From assembly GCA_028292625.1 (NCBI GenBank), contig JAQGLY010000023.1, positions 1 through 36,355 on the forward strand: a stretch of DNA of 36,355 nucleotides, given 5' to 3'. The stretch comes from Herbaspirillum sp. (GTDB lineage: Bacteria > Pseudomonadota > Gammaproteobacteria > Burkholderiales > Burkholderiaceae_D). Shown here one piece after another: positions 8,255 to 16,658 of the stretch; positions within the stretch are counted from its first letter, which is position 1, and the number at the start of each line of letters is the position of its first letter. The position numbers and the translations under genes are program-made. The notes under the pieces are model-generated. The model did no database searches, was not told the DNA's origin, and saw nothing but the letters and a program-made list of their open reading frames with translations.

Positions 8255-9142
8255 ATGTCTTGGTATACCTTGTGGGGCGCGCTTGAAATCGGTCTGATTT
8301 TCGGTCTGGTGGCGCTCGGCGTGCTGATCTCTTTCCGTATTCTCGAATTTCCGGATCTGACGGTGGACGGCAGTTTTCCGCTCGGCGGCGCGGTGGCCGC
8401 GGTGCTGATCGTGGCCGGCGTCAATCCGTTCCTGGCGACCGTGGCGGCGATGGCGGCGGGCGGGGTGGCGGGGCTGATCACCGCCTGGCTCCACGTCGGA
8501 TTGAAAATCATGGATCTGCTGGCCAGTATCCTGATGATGATCGCCCTGTATTCGATCAACCTGCGCATCATGGGCATGCCGAACGTGGCGCTGATCAACG
8601 ATCCGACCATTTTTTCGGCGCTGCCGGGATGGCTGCCGGATTATATCGAGCGGCCGCTGGGGCTGCTGATCATCGTGGCGGCCGTCAAATTATTGCTGGA
8701 CTGGTTTTTTTCGTCCGAAATCGGCCTGGCGATGCGCGCCACCGGCGCCAACGCGCGGATGGCGCGGTCGCAGGGCATTTCGACCGATCGCGCGATTCTG
8801 CTGGGCATGGCGCTGTCCAACAGCCTGGTGGCGCTGGCCGGCGCGCTGTTTGCGCAAACGCAGGGCGGCTCCGATATTTCGATGGGCATCGGCACCATCG
8901 TCATCGGCCTGGCGGCGGTGATTGTCGGCGAAAGCATCTTGCCGGCGCGGCGCATGATCCTCACCACGCTGGCAGTGATATTGGGCGCGATCCTTTACCG
9001 CTTTTTCATTGCGCTGGCGCTCAACAGCGATTTCATCGGCCTGCAGGCGCAGGATCTGAATCTGGTGACCGCGTTGCTGGTGACGATCGCGCTGGTGATT
9101 CCGTTGGCCAAGCGCAAATGGCGCTTGCGGAGAAGGGCATAG
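8255..9142 (+). CDS. ABC transporter permease (TrpY-like, BPD_transp_2 type)
   Basis: Inner-membrane channel of the importer. The 295-residue product is almost wholly hydrophobic, with about eight to nine membrane segments. It carries FPDLTVDGSFPLGGAV near the N-terminus and EIGLAMRATGANARMARSQGI in the cytoplasmic coupling loop, typical of branched-chain-amino-acid-like permeases. The ATG at 8255 (MSWYTLWG) is preferred over a TTG at 8207 that overlaps the upstream stop, because the longer form adds a polar extension not expected in the family. It ends in a basic KRKWRLRRRA tail, one base before the ATPase start. Confidence 0.9.
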   Translation: MSWYTLWGALEIGLIFGLVALGVLISFRILEFPDLTVDGSFPLGGAVAAVLIVAGVNPFLATVAAMAAGGVAGLITAWLHVGLKIMDLLASILMMIALYSINLRIMGMPNVALINDPTIFSALPGWLPDYIERPLGLLIIVAAVKLLLDWFFSSEIGLAMRATGANARMARSQGISTDRAILLGMALSNSLVALAGALFAQTQGGSDISMGIGTIVIGLAAVIVGESILPARRMILTTLAVILGAILYRFFIALALNSDFIGLQAQDLNLVTALLVTIALVIPLAKRKWRLRRRA

Positions 9143-9143
9143 C

Positions 9144-9938
9144 ATGCTGCAGGCACAGGATTTACACATTACGTTCAATCCGGGCACGCCGATCGAGAAT
9201 CGGGCGCTGCGCGGTTTGAGTCTGACCATTCCGACTGGCCAGTTCGTGTCCGTCATCGGCTCCAACGGCGCCGGAAAATCGACTTTTCTGAATGCTATTT
9301 CCGGCGATTTGCCGGTCGATCGCGGCAGCGTCGGCATCGACGGCATCGATGTCACGCGCAAAACCGCGTGGCAGCGCGCGAATCTGGTGGCGCGTGTGTT
9401 CCAGGACCCGATGGCCGGCACTTGCGAGGCGCTGACGATAGAAGAGAACATGGCGCTGGCGATGGCGCGCGGCAAGTCGCGTGGTCTGGGCTTTTCGATA
9501 CACGGCAATATGCGCGAGTTGTTTCGCGAAAAATTGGCGATTCTCAATCTGGGACTGGAAAACCGGCTGTCCGATCATATCGGGCTGTTGTCCGGCGGCC
9601 AGCGGCAGGCGGTCAGCCTGTTGATGGCATCGCTGCAGCCTTCGCATATTTTGCTGCTGGATGAGCATACTGCGGCGCTAGATCCCAAAACCGCCGATTT
9701 CGTATTGAAGCTGACCGCCAAAATCGTCAGCGACAGCAAGCTGACCACGATGATGGTGACGCACAGCATGCGCCAGGCGCTGGATTACGGCGATCGGACC
9801 GTGATGTTGCATCAGGGACAGGTGGTGCTGGACGTCGCTGGCGAGGAACGGGCCGGGCTGGATGTGCCGGATCTGCTGCGCATGTTCGAGCGTACCCGCG
9901 GGGAGCGGGTCAGCGACGATAGTTTGTTGCTGGGATAG
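9144..9938 (+). CDS. ABC transporter ATP-binding protein (TrpZ-like)
   Basis: Energises the importer encoded by the two preceding genes. The 264-residue product has Walker A GSNGAGKST (about residues 38-46), signature LSGGQRQA and Walker B LLLDEHTAALDP with the catalytic glutamate E174. The switch histidine is in MVTHSM. H175 replaces the proline of the usual DEPT motif; I believe this is seen in relatives and do not read it as inactivating. The start is one base after the permease stop, so translation is probably coupled. A large inverted repeat follows the gene. Confidence 0.93.
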   Translation: MLQAQDLHITFNPGTPIENRALRGLSLTIPTGQFVSVIGSNGAGKSTFLNAISGDLPVDRGSVGIDGIDVTRKTAWQRANLVARVFQDPMAGTCEALTIEENMALAMARGKSRGLGFSIHGNMRELFREKLAILNLGLENRLSDHIGLLSGGQRQAVSLLMASLQPSHILLLDEHTAALDPKTADFVLKLTAKIVSDSKLTTMMVTHSMRQALDYGDRTVMLHQGQVVLDVAGEERAGLDVPDLLRMFERTRGERVSDDSLLLG

Positions 9939-9946
9939 CCCACAAC

Positions 9947-9994
9947 GAGCGAATAAGAAAACCCTGATTTTTTGTCAGGATTTCTTATTCGCTC
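9947..9994. terminator. Bidirectional terminator (long inverted repeat)
   Basis: The arms at 9947-9967 and 9975-9994 are near-perfect complements (outer GAGCGAATAAGAAA, inner CCTGA/TCAGG) around a TTTTTTG loop. The inner stem followed by ATTTCTTATT on plus, and by TTTTCTTATT on minus, gives U-rich tails both ways. It sits between the convergent importer operon and trmL. Confidence 0.8.
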
Positions 9995-10013
9995 AGTGTT
10001 GACCGTCATGCGT

Positions 10014-10496
10014 TCAAGCGCCGCCGGCATAGCTGTTCTGACGCCAGGCCTCATACACCACCACCGCTACCGTATTGGATAAATTCAGGCTGCGATTGTC
10101 GGGGCGCATCGGCAGTCTGATTCTTTGTCCGGGCGGGAATTGCTCGCGCCGCTCCGGCGCCAGTCCGCGGGTTTCCGAACCGAACACGAAAATATCGCCC
10201 GGCTGGAACTGTACGTCGGCAAACGGCGTCGATCCGTGCGTGGTCAGCGCGAACATGCGCGCCGCATTGTAATTTCCATCCTGCCGCATCTTTGTTTCGA
10301 ACGCATCCCAGCCGGCATGCACCTGCATCGTTGCATAGTCGTGATAGTCGAGCCCGGCGCGCCGCATCTTGGCGTCGTCCAGCGGGAAGCCGAGCGGCTC
10401 GATCAAATGCAATTGCGCGCCGGTATTGGCGCACAGCCGGATGATGTTGCCGGTGTTCGGCGGGATTTCCGGTTCGACCAGAACGACGTGGAACAA
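10014..10496 (-). CDS. trmL: tRNA (cytidine(34)-2'-O)-methyltransferase TrmL
   Basis: SAM-dependent SPOUT enzyme that 2'-O-methylates the wobble base of leucine tRNAs. The 160-residue length is right for TrmL. The knot motifs are clear: PPNTGNIIRLCANTG near the N-terminus, FGSETRGL in the middle and RLPMRPDNRSLNLSNTVAV near the C-terminus. It lies 45 bases downstream of comF on the same strand, probably in one transcript, and ends at the shared terminator. Other SpoU-family enzymes are longer, so the assignment is firm. Confidence 0.95.
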   Translation of the reverse strand: MFHVVLVEPEIPPNTGNIIRLCANTGAQLHLIEPLGFPLDDAKMRRAGLDYHDYATMQVHAGWDAFETKMRQDGNYNAARMFALTTHGSTPFADVQFQPGDIFVFGSETRGLAPERREQFPPGQRIRLPMRPDNRSLNLSNTVAVVVYEAWRQNSYAGGA

Positions 10497-10541
10497 AATT
10501 TTCTCCTGAAAATGCCGGCAGGGACGCGGCGTTGCCGCAGA

Positions 10542-11315
10542 TTACCGCAGTGTACGGGCGAATACCAGATTGGTGACGCGAACGGCGCCGTGCCGTTTCA
10601 AGGTGATCGCGATTTCGTTGAGTGTCTGGCCGGTGGTGATCACGTCGTCGACCACGCCGATATGGCGGCCGGCGACGTCGGTGGTGCAGCGCGCGGGTAC
10701 GGCGAACGCGCCGGCGATATTTTGCCGGCGCTGGTCGGGCGCCAGCCGCGCTTGCGGCCGGGTGTCGCGGATGCGCGTGAGCAGTTGCGGCGCCAGCGCG
10801 ATGCCGGTCAGGCGCGATAGCGGTCTGGCAATTTCCAGTGTCTGATTGAAGCCGCGGCTCATCAGTCGCTTCGAACTCAGCGGCACGGCCGTCAGCAGCG
10901 ACGGCAGCGCCGCGGGCAAGCGGTCGCGCAAGCGTGATAAGGCATCGGCCTGCAGTTGCGCGAACAGCGGCGCCAGCGCGAGTTTTTCCCCGAATTTCAG
11001 CGCCAGCACCAATTGATCGATAGGCGCGGCGTAGTCGGCGGCGACGACGGTCGCATCGAAAGCCGGCGGTTCGCGCAGGCAATCGCCGCAGCGCGGATCG
11101 GCGGCGGTATCGGGCAGCGGCATGGCGCAGATCCGGCAGCGGGTCGGCGTTTGCGAGAAAAATTGCTGCCGGCACGGTGCGCATAAGGCACAGTCGTGCC
11201 GCGCCTGTTGTCCGCAAAGCGCGCAGCACGAAGGCAGCAGATGGCGCAGGCCGTACAGCAGACGCAGCGGCCAGCCCGGCGGGCGGGCGCTGGAGCGCGG
11301 AGCAAAACGGAACAT
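10542..11315 (-). CDS. comF: ComF family phosphoribosyltransferase-like protein
   Basis: Homologue of ComF/GntX proteins, linked to DNA uptake in competent bacteria; the biochemical role is unsettled. The 257-residue product has an N-terminal zinc-finger-like part with C-x2-C pairs (CCALCG, CALCAPC, CRIC, CGDC, within about residues 30-80). A phosphoribosyltransferase fold follows, with the PRPP motif VVDDVITTGQT near the C-terminus and the family sequence RGFNQTLEIA. I chose the ATG at 11315 over a TTG at 11333; neither has a convincing ribosome-binding site. It is divergent from the methyltransferase gene and upstream of trmL. Confidence 0.92.
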   Translation of the reverse strand: MFRFAPRSSARPPGWPLRLLYGLRHLLPSCCALCGQQARHDCALCAPCRQQFFSQTPTRCRICAMPLPDTAADPRCGDCLREPPAFDATVVAADYAAPIDQLVLALKFGEKLALAPLFAQLQADALSRLRDRLPAALPSLLTAVPLSSKRLMSRGFNQTLEIARPLSRLTGIALAPQLLTRIRDTRPQARLAPDQRRQNIAGAFAVPARCTTDVAGRHIGVVDDVITTGQTLNEIAITLKRHGAVRVTNLVFARTLR

Positions 11316-11400
11316 CGGTATAAATATCGTCAAACGTGTAAACTAGCGGGCTGTAACAGTCCCCTGGCGCCGATTATCTCACCGGAACGGTGTAATTCAC

Positions 11401-12357
11401 ATGTCATTTCCCCAGTCGCCTTCCGACGACCATGCGCGTCTCAGCGCCCCCATCGATTTATCGCTCGTGCGGCGCTTGTTTGCGCGCCCGGAGCGCTTGG
11501 CTGAATCGCTGTTTTTGCGGCGCGAGATCGCGGCGCGCATGCACGAGCGGCTGGCGCTGATCAACTTGACGCCGCAGCACGTGCTCGACGCGGGGTGCGG
11601 CGAAGGGGCCGATCTGTTTACATTGCAGGACCGCTTCAGCGGCGCGCAGATACTGGGGCTGGATGGCTCGTCCGGCATGCTGGCCGCCGCGCAGGCGCAA
11701 TTGCGGGTGAGCGCGGGCCGGCCGCTGGTCAGCAAATTGCTGGCGCGCTGGCTGCCGATCGTCAATCAGGCCGCGCGCGGCGCGGATGCGCATCTGATCG
11801 CCGGCGATTTCGCGGCGCTGCCGTTCGGCCCGAACGCCCTGGACATGATCTGGTCGAACCTGGCGCTGCCGTGGCATCCGCAGCCGGACCGGGTGTTTGC
11901 CGAGTGGCGCCGGGTGATGCGGGTCAACGGTCTGGTGATGTTTTCGTCGTTCGGGCCGGATACGCTCAAAGAGCTGGGCGCCGCCTTTGCCGAGGTGGAT
12001 TCGGCGCCGCATGCGTTGCCCTTCGTCGATATGCACGATCTGGGCGACATGCTGGTCAATGCCGGTTTTTCCACGCCGGTGATGGATACGGAACGCATCA
12101 CGGTGACCTATGCATCGCCGGAGAAACTGCTGGCCGAGGCGCGCGCATTGGGCGGCAACCCATTGCAGACGCGCCGGCGGGGCTTACTGGGGCGCGCCGC
12201 TCACGACCGCCTGATCGAACATCTGCTGTCGCAACGCGGACCCGACGGTCGCATGCCGCTGACTTTCGAAGTCGTGTTCGGCCATGCGTTCAGGCCGCCG
12301 CCGAAAACCACCGGCAGCGGGGAAGCGATCATTCGATTCGAGCCCAGAAAGCGTTAG
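11401..12357 (+). CDS. bioC: BioC-like malonyl-ACP O-methyltransferase
   Basis: A class I SAM methyltransferase of 318 residues. Motif I is VLDAGCGEGADLF (about residues 61-73), the acidic residue of motif II is in GLDGS, and later motifs include FGPNALDMIWSNLALPW and RVMRVNGLVMFSSFGPDTLKEL. The WSNLALPWHP and FSSFGPDTLKEL sequences fit BioC, which methylates malonyl-ACP to start pimelate synthesis for biotin. No other bio gene is adjacent, so a related methyltransferase cannot be excluded. The start ATG at 11401 has no strong ribosome-binding site. A terminator-like hairpin follows. Confidence 0.85.
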   Translation: MSFPQSPSDDHARLSAPIDLSLVRRLFARPERLAESLFLRREIAARMHERLALINLTPQHVLDAGCGEGADLFTLQDRFSGAQILGLDGSSGMLAAAQAQLRVSAGRPLVSKLLARWLPIVNQAARGADAHLIAGDFAALPFGPNALDMIWSNLALPWHPQPDRVFAEWRRVMRVNGLVMFSSFGPDTLKELGAAFAEVDSAPHALPFVDMHDLGDMLVNAGFSTPVMDTERITVTYASPEKLLAEARALGGNPLQTRRRGLLGRAAHDRLIEHLLSQRGPDGRMPLTFEVVFGHAFRPPPKTTGSGEAIIRFEPRKR

Positions 12358-12405
12358 CACTGTGTTACGGGAAGGGTAAAAAAGGGGTGTCCAAGCCGAC
12401 AAACT

Positions 12406-12426
12406 GCCGGGTTTAGCCCGGTTTAT
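12406..12426 (+). terminator. Terminator after the BioC-like gene
   Basis: A 5-bp GC stem (CCGGG at 12407-12411, CCCGG at 12417-12421) with a TTTAG loop is followed by TTTATT. It is short but well placed, between the methyltransferase stop and the promoter of the cox region. Confidence 0.6.
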
Positions 12427-12430
12427 TCGC

Positions 12431-12460
12431 TTGATAACATATCCTTTTACCCTTTATACT
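12431..12460 (+). promoter_or_regulatory. Sigma-70 promoter of the cox cluster
   Basis: TTGATA at 12431-12436 and TATACT at 12455-12460 are separated by 18 bases, a strong match to the -35/-10 consensus. It lies 46 bases before the DUF2244 start and directly after a terminator, so it should drive DUF2244-coxB-ctaD. Confidence 0.75.
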
Positions 12461-12506
12461 TCTGCGGTTATGGCTGGGCCACAGGGGCCGGGCCGGGGGA
12501 CGCGCG

Positions 12507-12989
12507 ATGAATACCTCGCTTGTTTCGTCAGTATCGGCAGTCTCGCGGCAATGGATGCTGAGGCGTAATTGTTCCGTTACGCCGCGCCAGCTGGGATACA
12601 TTTACGCTGCCTTGTGCTGTGCGTCGCTGGGCGTGGCGCTGTTGTGTACATGGCAAGGCGCGTGGCTGGTGCTGGTGTTTTCGGTGCTGGAGCTGAGCGC
12701 CGTCGGGGCGGCTTTTCTGATATACGCGCGGCATGCGACCGACGCCGACTATCTGATATTGACGCCGGGCAGTCTGGTAGTGGAAGTGGTGCAGGGCGGA
12801 GTAAGAAAAAAATTTAAATTTGATCCGCGCGAGACACGGATCGATACGACCGGCAGCCAAAGGGGGCTGGTGGTGCTTGAAGGGGGCGGCGCCAAGGTTG
12901 AGGTGGGGCGTTTCCTGACACAGTGGAAACGGCGCGAGTTGGCGCAGCAATTGCGTTTGGCGCTGACAGGCGGATCCGCCGTGGTTTAG
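12507..12989 (+). CDS. DUF2244 membrane protein upstream of coxB
   Basis: The 160-residue product has two membrane segments (about residues 29-50 and 52-73), then a cytosolic beta-rich part. DUF2244 proteins often sit just upstream of coxB in proteobacteria and are presumed to act in cytochrome oxidase assembly, but the function is not known. Landmarks are RRNCSVTPRQLGYIYAAL and RFLTQWKRRELAQQL. The gene is 36 bases from coxB and behind the same promoter. Confidence 0.88.
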   Translation: MNTSLVSSVSAVSRQWMLRRNCSVTPRQLGYIYAALCCASLGVALLCTWQGAWLVLVFSVLELSAVGAAFLIYARHATDADYLILTPGSLVVEVVQGGVRKKFKFDPRETRIDTTGSQRGLVVLEGGGAKVEVGRFLTQWKRRELAQQLRLALTGGSAVV

Positions 12990-13025
12990 TAAGTAAAATT
13001 CTTATATTGGGCATTTGAGGAAATC

Positions 13026-14186
13026 ATGATATTTGCGAAGCGCCTTCAATCAATGATGCTTGGTGCATCGTTCCTGGCTGCCAGCGTGCCGGCATGGGCA
13101 GTGGTCGATATTCAAGGGGGACCGGCGGTACTGCAGACGAACTTCCAACCGCCCGTGACGCAGATCGCCCATCAGATCTATTCGCTGCACACGATGATGC
13201 TGATTATCTGCCTGGTGATCTTCGTCGCCGTTTTCGGCGTGATGTTCTATTCTATCCTCAAACATCGCAAATCCCTCGGCCACAAATCGGCCAGTTTCCA
13301 TGAAAGCACCGCGGTTGAAATCGCGTGGACCATCATTCCGTTCGTGATCGTGATCGGGATGGCGTTGCCGGCCACCAAAACCGTGGTCGCGATGAAGGAC
13401 ACCTCCAACGCCGATTTGACCATCAAGGTCACCGGCATGCAATGGAAATGGGGCTACGACTACCTGAGCGGCGACGGCGAAGGCATTTCGTTCCTGTCGA
13501 CATTGGCGACCCCGCATGAGCAGGTGGTCGATCCGACCAAGGTCAAGAGCGACACCTATCTATTGGAAGTCGATAATCCGGTGGTGGTCCCGGTCAACAA
13601 GAAAGTGCGCCTGGTGCTGACGGCCAACGACGTGATCCACTCGTGGACGATTCCGGCGTTCGGCGTCAAACAGGATGCGATTCCCGGCTTCGTGCGCGAT
13701 ACCTGGTTCAAGGCGGAAAAAGTGGGTACCTACCGCGGCCAGTGCGTCGAGTTGTGCGGCAAGGACCATGCGTTCATGCCGATCGTCGTCAGCGTGGTCA
13801 GCGACGCCGACTACAAGGCCTGGGTCGACGGCAAGAAGAAGGAAATGGCGGCCGCGGCCGACGATCCTGCCAAAACCTGGACTATCGACGAGCTGAAGAC
13901 ACGCGGCGAAAAGGTCTTTACCGCCAATTGCGCAGTCTGCCACATGGCCAACGGCAAGGGCGGCGGCGTGGTTCCGGCGCTGGACGGCGACCCGGTCGTC
14001 AACGGTCCGCGCGCGGCGCAGATCCTGACCGTGCTCAACGGTAAAAATACCGGCATGCCGGCGTGGAAAGGGACCTTGAACGATACCGAAATTGCCGCGG
14101 CGATCACTTATACCCGCAACAGCTGGTCTAACCACGCACAAGAAAACATCGTTCAACCGGCAGAAGTTCTGGCTGCGCGCAAGTAA
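13026..14186 (+). CDS. coxB: Cytochrome c oxidase subunit II with C-terminal cytochrome c
   Basis: Takes electrons into the oxidase through the CuA centre. The 386-residue product has a signal peptide (to about residue 25), two membrane segments (about 52-78 and 95-115) and a periplasmic cupredoxin domain. The CuA ligands H205, C240, E242, C244, H248 and M251 are all present. A mono-heme cytochrome c domain is fused at the C-terminus, with CAVCH at 302-306 and the likely axial M344 in GMPAW. The fusion makes this a caa3-like arrangement. GAGGAAATC precedes the ATG. ctaD follows after 19 bases. Confidence 0.97.
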   Translation: MIFAKRLQSMMLGASFLAASVPAWAVVDIQGGPAVLQTNFQPPVTQIAHQIYSLHTMMLIICLVIFVAVFGVMFYSILKHRKSLGHKSASFHESTAVEIAWTIIPFVIVIGMALPATKTVVAMKDTSNADLTIKVTGMQWKWGYDYLSGDGEGISFLSTLATPHEQVVDPTKVKSDTYLLEVDNPVVVPVNKKVRLVLTANDVIHSWTIPAFGVKQDAIPGFVRDTWFKAEKVGTYRGQCVELCGKDHAFMPIVVSVVSDADYKAWVDGKKKEMAAAADDPAKTWTIDELKTRGEKVFTANCAVCHMANGKGGGVVPALDGDPVVNGPRAAQILTVLNGKNTGMPAWKGTLNDTEIAAAITYTRNSWSNHAQENIVQPAEVLAARK

Positions 14187-14205
14187 TTGAAATTGGGAGA
14201 CTGAA

Positions 14206-15807
14206 ATGAGCACAACGACCGTCGATCACGCACACGATCACTCTCACGCCGACCACGCGCATCACGATCAACCTCACGGCTGGCGGCGCTGGCTGTTCGC
14301 GACCAATCACAAGGATATCGGTACGCTGTATCTGTGGTTCGCCCTGAGCATGCTGTTTTACGGCGGCGTGCTGGCGCTGTTGATCCGCAGCGAATTGTTC
14401 GAACCCGGCCTGCAATTCTTCAAGCCCGAATTCTTCAATCAATTGACCACCATCCACGGCATCATCATGGTGTTCGGCGCGATCATGCCGGCGTTCGTCG
14501 GTTTCGCCAACTGGATGATCCCGCTGCAGATCGGCGCGTCCGACATGGCGTTTGCGCGGATGAACAATTTCTCGTTCTGGCTGTTGCCGCCCGCGGCCAT
14601 CCTGCTGACGATTTCCTGGTTCGTTCCGGGCGGCGCGACCGCCGCCGGCTGGACCCTGTATGCGCCGCTGTCGACGCAAATGGGACCCGGCATGGATCTG
14701 GCGATTTTCGCGATCCACATCATGGGCGCGTCGTCGATCATGGGCTCGATCAACATCATCACCACCATTCTGAACATGCGCGCGCCCGGCATGACGCTAA
14801 TGAAGATGCCGATGTTCTGCTGGACCTGGCTGATCACCGCGTATCTGCTGATCGCCGTGATGCCCGTGCTGGCCGGCGCCATCACGATGACGCTGACCGA
14901 TCGTCACTTCGGCACCTCCTTCTTTAACGCGGCCGGCGGCGGCGATCCGGTGATGTACCAGCATATCTTCTGGTTCTTCGGCCATCCCGAGGTGTACATC
15001 ATGATTCTGCCGGCGTTCGGCATCATCTCTCACATTATTCCGGCGTTCGCCCGCAAGCGTCTGTTCGGCTACGCATCGATGGTGTATGCGACGGCATCGA
15101 TCGCGATCCTGTCGTTCATCGTTTGGGCGCATCACATGTTCACCACCGGCATGCCGGTCACCGCGCAGTTGTTCTTCATGTACGCGACGATGTTGATCGC
15201 GGTGCCTACCGGCGTGAAGATCTTCAACTGGATCGCCACCATGTGGCGCGGTTCGATGACCTTCGAAACCCCGATGCTGTTCGCGATCGGCTTCATCTTC
15301 GTGTTCACGATGGGGGGTTTCACCGGTCTGATCCTGGCGGTGACGCCGATCGACATCCAGATGCAGGACACTTATTACGTGGTGGCGCATTTCCACTACG
15401 TGCTGGTGGCCGGTTCGCTGTTCGCGATGTTCGCCGGCTTCTACTACTGGAGCCCGAAATGGACAGGTTTCATGTACAACGAAACGCGCGGCAAGATTCA
15501 TTTCTGGAATTCGCTGATCTGGTTCAACGTGACTTTCTTCCCTATGCACTTTCTGGGATTGGCCGGCATGCCGCGGCGTTATGCGGATTACCCTGCGCAG
15601 TTCACCGATTTCAACATGCTGGCGAGTATCGGCGCATTCGGTTTCGGCCTGTCGCAGCTGTACTTCCTGCTGGCGGTCGTGATTCCCGCGATCCGCGGCG
15701 GCAAGAAGGCCGAAGACAAGCCTTGGGACGGCGCCGAAGGCCTGGAGTGGACTGTGCCTAGCCCTGCGCCTTTCCATACTTTCGAAGTGCCGCCGATCGT
15801 CAAGTAA
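14206..15807 (+). CDS. ctaD: Cytochrome c oxidase subunit I
   Basis: Catalytic heme-copper subunit that reduces oxygen and pumps protons; twelve membrane segments are expected in its 533 residues. Visible ligands are H84 (heme a), H260 and Y264 in GHPEVY (CuB and the cross-linked tyrosine), H309/H310 (CuB), H395 (heme a3) and H397 (heme a). E262 is the D-channel glutamate. The N-terminus before the first membrane helix is unusually histidine-rich: eight His in residues 8-24. GGGAG supports the ATG. An inverted repeat separates it from the tiny downstream ORF. Confidence 0.98.
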   Translation: MSTTTVDHAHDHSHADHAHHDQPHGWRRWLFATNHKDIGTLYLWFALSMLFYGGVLALLIRSELFEPGLQFFKPEFFNQLTTIHGIIMVFGAIMPAFVGFANWMIPLQIGASDMAFARMNNFSFWLLPPAAILLTISWFVPGGATAAGWTLYAPLSTQMGPGMDLAIFAIHIMGASSIMGSINIITTILNMRAPGMTLMKMPMFCWTWLITAYLLIAVMPVLAGAITMTLTDRHFGTSFFNAAGGGDPVMYQHIFWFFGHPEVYIMILPAFGIISHIIPAFARKRLFGYASMVYATASIAILSFIVWAHHMFTTGMPVTAQLFFMYATMLIAVPTGVKIFNWIATMWRGSMTFETPMLFAIGFIFVFTMGGFTGLILAVTPIDIQMQDTYYVVAHFHYVLVAGSLFAMFAGFYYWSPKWTGFMYNETRGKIHFWNSLIWFNVTFFPMHFLGLAGMPRRYADYPAQFTDFNMLASIGAFGFGLSQLYFLLAVVIPAIRGGKKAEDKPWDGAEGLEWTVPSPAPFHTFEVPPIVK

Positions 15808-15820
15808 ATCCGTCATAAGG

Positions 15821-15844
15821 CGGCAGGCCGTCATCGGCCTGCCG
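15821..15844 (+). other. Intra-operon hairpin after ctaD
   Basis: CGGCAGGCCG (15821-15830) and CGGCCTGCCG (15835-15844) form a perfect 10-bp stem with a TCAT loop. No T-run follows, so it is unlikely to be an intrinsic terminator. It more likely protects the 3' end of the ctaD message or tunes expression of the assembly genes (inference). It ends 8 bases before the next ATG. Confidence 0.8.
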
Positions 15845-15852
15845 GGAAACAA

Positions 15853-15960
15853 ATGTCTCAGCAGAAAAATTCGAAAAACATCAGAACGGGCCTGGTTCTG
15901 CTCACCATCGCTCTGGTGTTTTTTTTCGGGATTATCGCTAAGCGCGTCTGGTTCTCATGA
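15853..15960 (+). CDS. Cytochrome oxidase small assembly protein (35 aa)
   Basis: A 35-codon ORF starting MSQQKNSKNIRTG, followed by a single hydrophobic segment (about residues 14-29) and ending KRVWFS. It fills the ctaD-ctaG gap in the position where Burkholderiales genomes carry a tiny 'cytochrome oxidase small assembly protein'. Its stop overlaps the ctaG start as ATGA, which argues for translational coupling and a real gene. The topology is a short polar N-terminus, one membrane helix and a basic C-terminus. The molecular role is not known to me. Confidence 0.82.
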   Translation: MSQQKNSKNIRTGLVLLTIALVFFFGIIAKRVWFS

Positions 15961-16547
15961 GCGTTGCCGATAAGGGTCCGAAAAAGACCTTCCGCGAGAA
16001 GCTGAATGGACAAATGTTCAAGAAGCTGATGGTGGTCGCGGTGCTGATGTTCGGTTTCGGTTATGCGCTGGTGCCGGTGTACAGGAAAATCTGCGAAGTC
16101 ACCGGCGTGAATTTTCTGACGCAGAAGGACGGCACGATTACCGCGCCGACCAACAGCCAGATCGACAAGAGCAGGACCATCACGGTGGAGTTCGACAGCA
16201 ATTCGCGAGGTACTTTACGGTTCCGCCCCACGGTCAACAGCATCCAGGTGCATCCGGGCGAAATGACGCAGGTATTGTACGAAGTGGTCAATTCGAAGAA
16301 CGAGACGGTCAACGCGCAGGCGATCCCGAGCTACGCGCCGGAGGCAGCCGGACCGCACTTCAAGAAAGTGGAATGTTTTTGCTTCACGCAACAGACGCTG
16401 AAACCGCATGAAGCCAGACAGATGCCGGTGGTGTTTTTCATCGATCCGGCGCTGCCCAGGGAAATAAAGACCATTACGTTGTCGTATACCTTCTTTGAAA
16501 TAGGCGGCGGCAAGGTTGCGGCGGCGCCGGCGAACGGGCCGGGTTGA
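15957..16547 (+). CDS. ctaG: Cytochrome c oxidase assembly protein CtaG (Cox11)
   Basis: Membrane-anchored copper chaperone that delivers copper to the CuB site of subunit I. The 196-residue product has one N-terminal membrane segment (about residues 22-40, ending YALVPVYRKICEVTG) and a periplasmic immunoglobulin-like domain. The Cu(I)-binding motif CFCF has its cysteines at C140 and C142. The RGTLRFRP and PEAAGPHFKKVECFCF sequences are typical of Cox11. The start overlaps the preceding small ORF by four bases. No DUF2970 gene follows, although one commonly lies between ctaG and ctaE in related genomes (from memory). Confidence 0.96.
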   Translation: MSVADKGPKKTFREKLNGQMFKKLMVVAVLMFGFGYALVPVYRKICEVTGVNFLTQKDGTITAPTNSQIDKSRTITVEFDSNSRGTLRFRPTVNSIQVHPGEMTQVLYEVVNSKNETVNAQAIPSYAPEAAGPHFKKVECFCFTQQTLKPHEARQMPVVFFIDPALPREIKTITLSYTFFEIGGGKVAAAPANGPG

Positions 16548-16596
16548 TCGGTTTCAGTGCGGTTTGGATACGATTTGGATTAATGTCAGTGACGGG

Positions 16597-16614
16597 CATG
16601 CCGGGCATGTTTTT
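16597..16614 (+). terminator. Weak terminator or attenuator between ctaG and ctaE
   Basis: CATGC (16597-16601) and GCATG (16605-16609) form a 5-bp stem with a 3-base loop, followed by TTTTT. It is too weak for a firm call but could reduce read-through from the coxB-ctaD-ctaG transcript into ctaE. Confidence 0.4.
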
Positions 16615-16658
16615 CAACTGATTCTTGGTTATTTGATATTTAGTCGGGGGAGATCGAG

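Noticed and set aside
14640..14700. Possible anomalies in ctaD such as frameshift or missing ligands
   Set aside because: All heme and copper ligands and the full 533-residue length are present.
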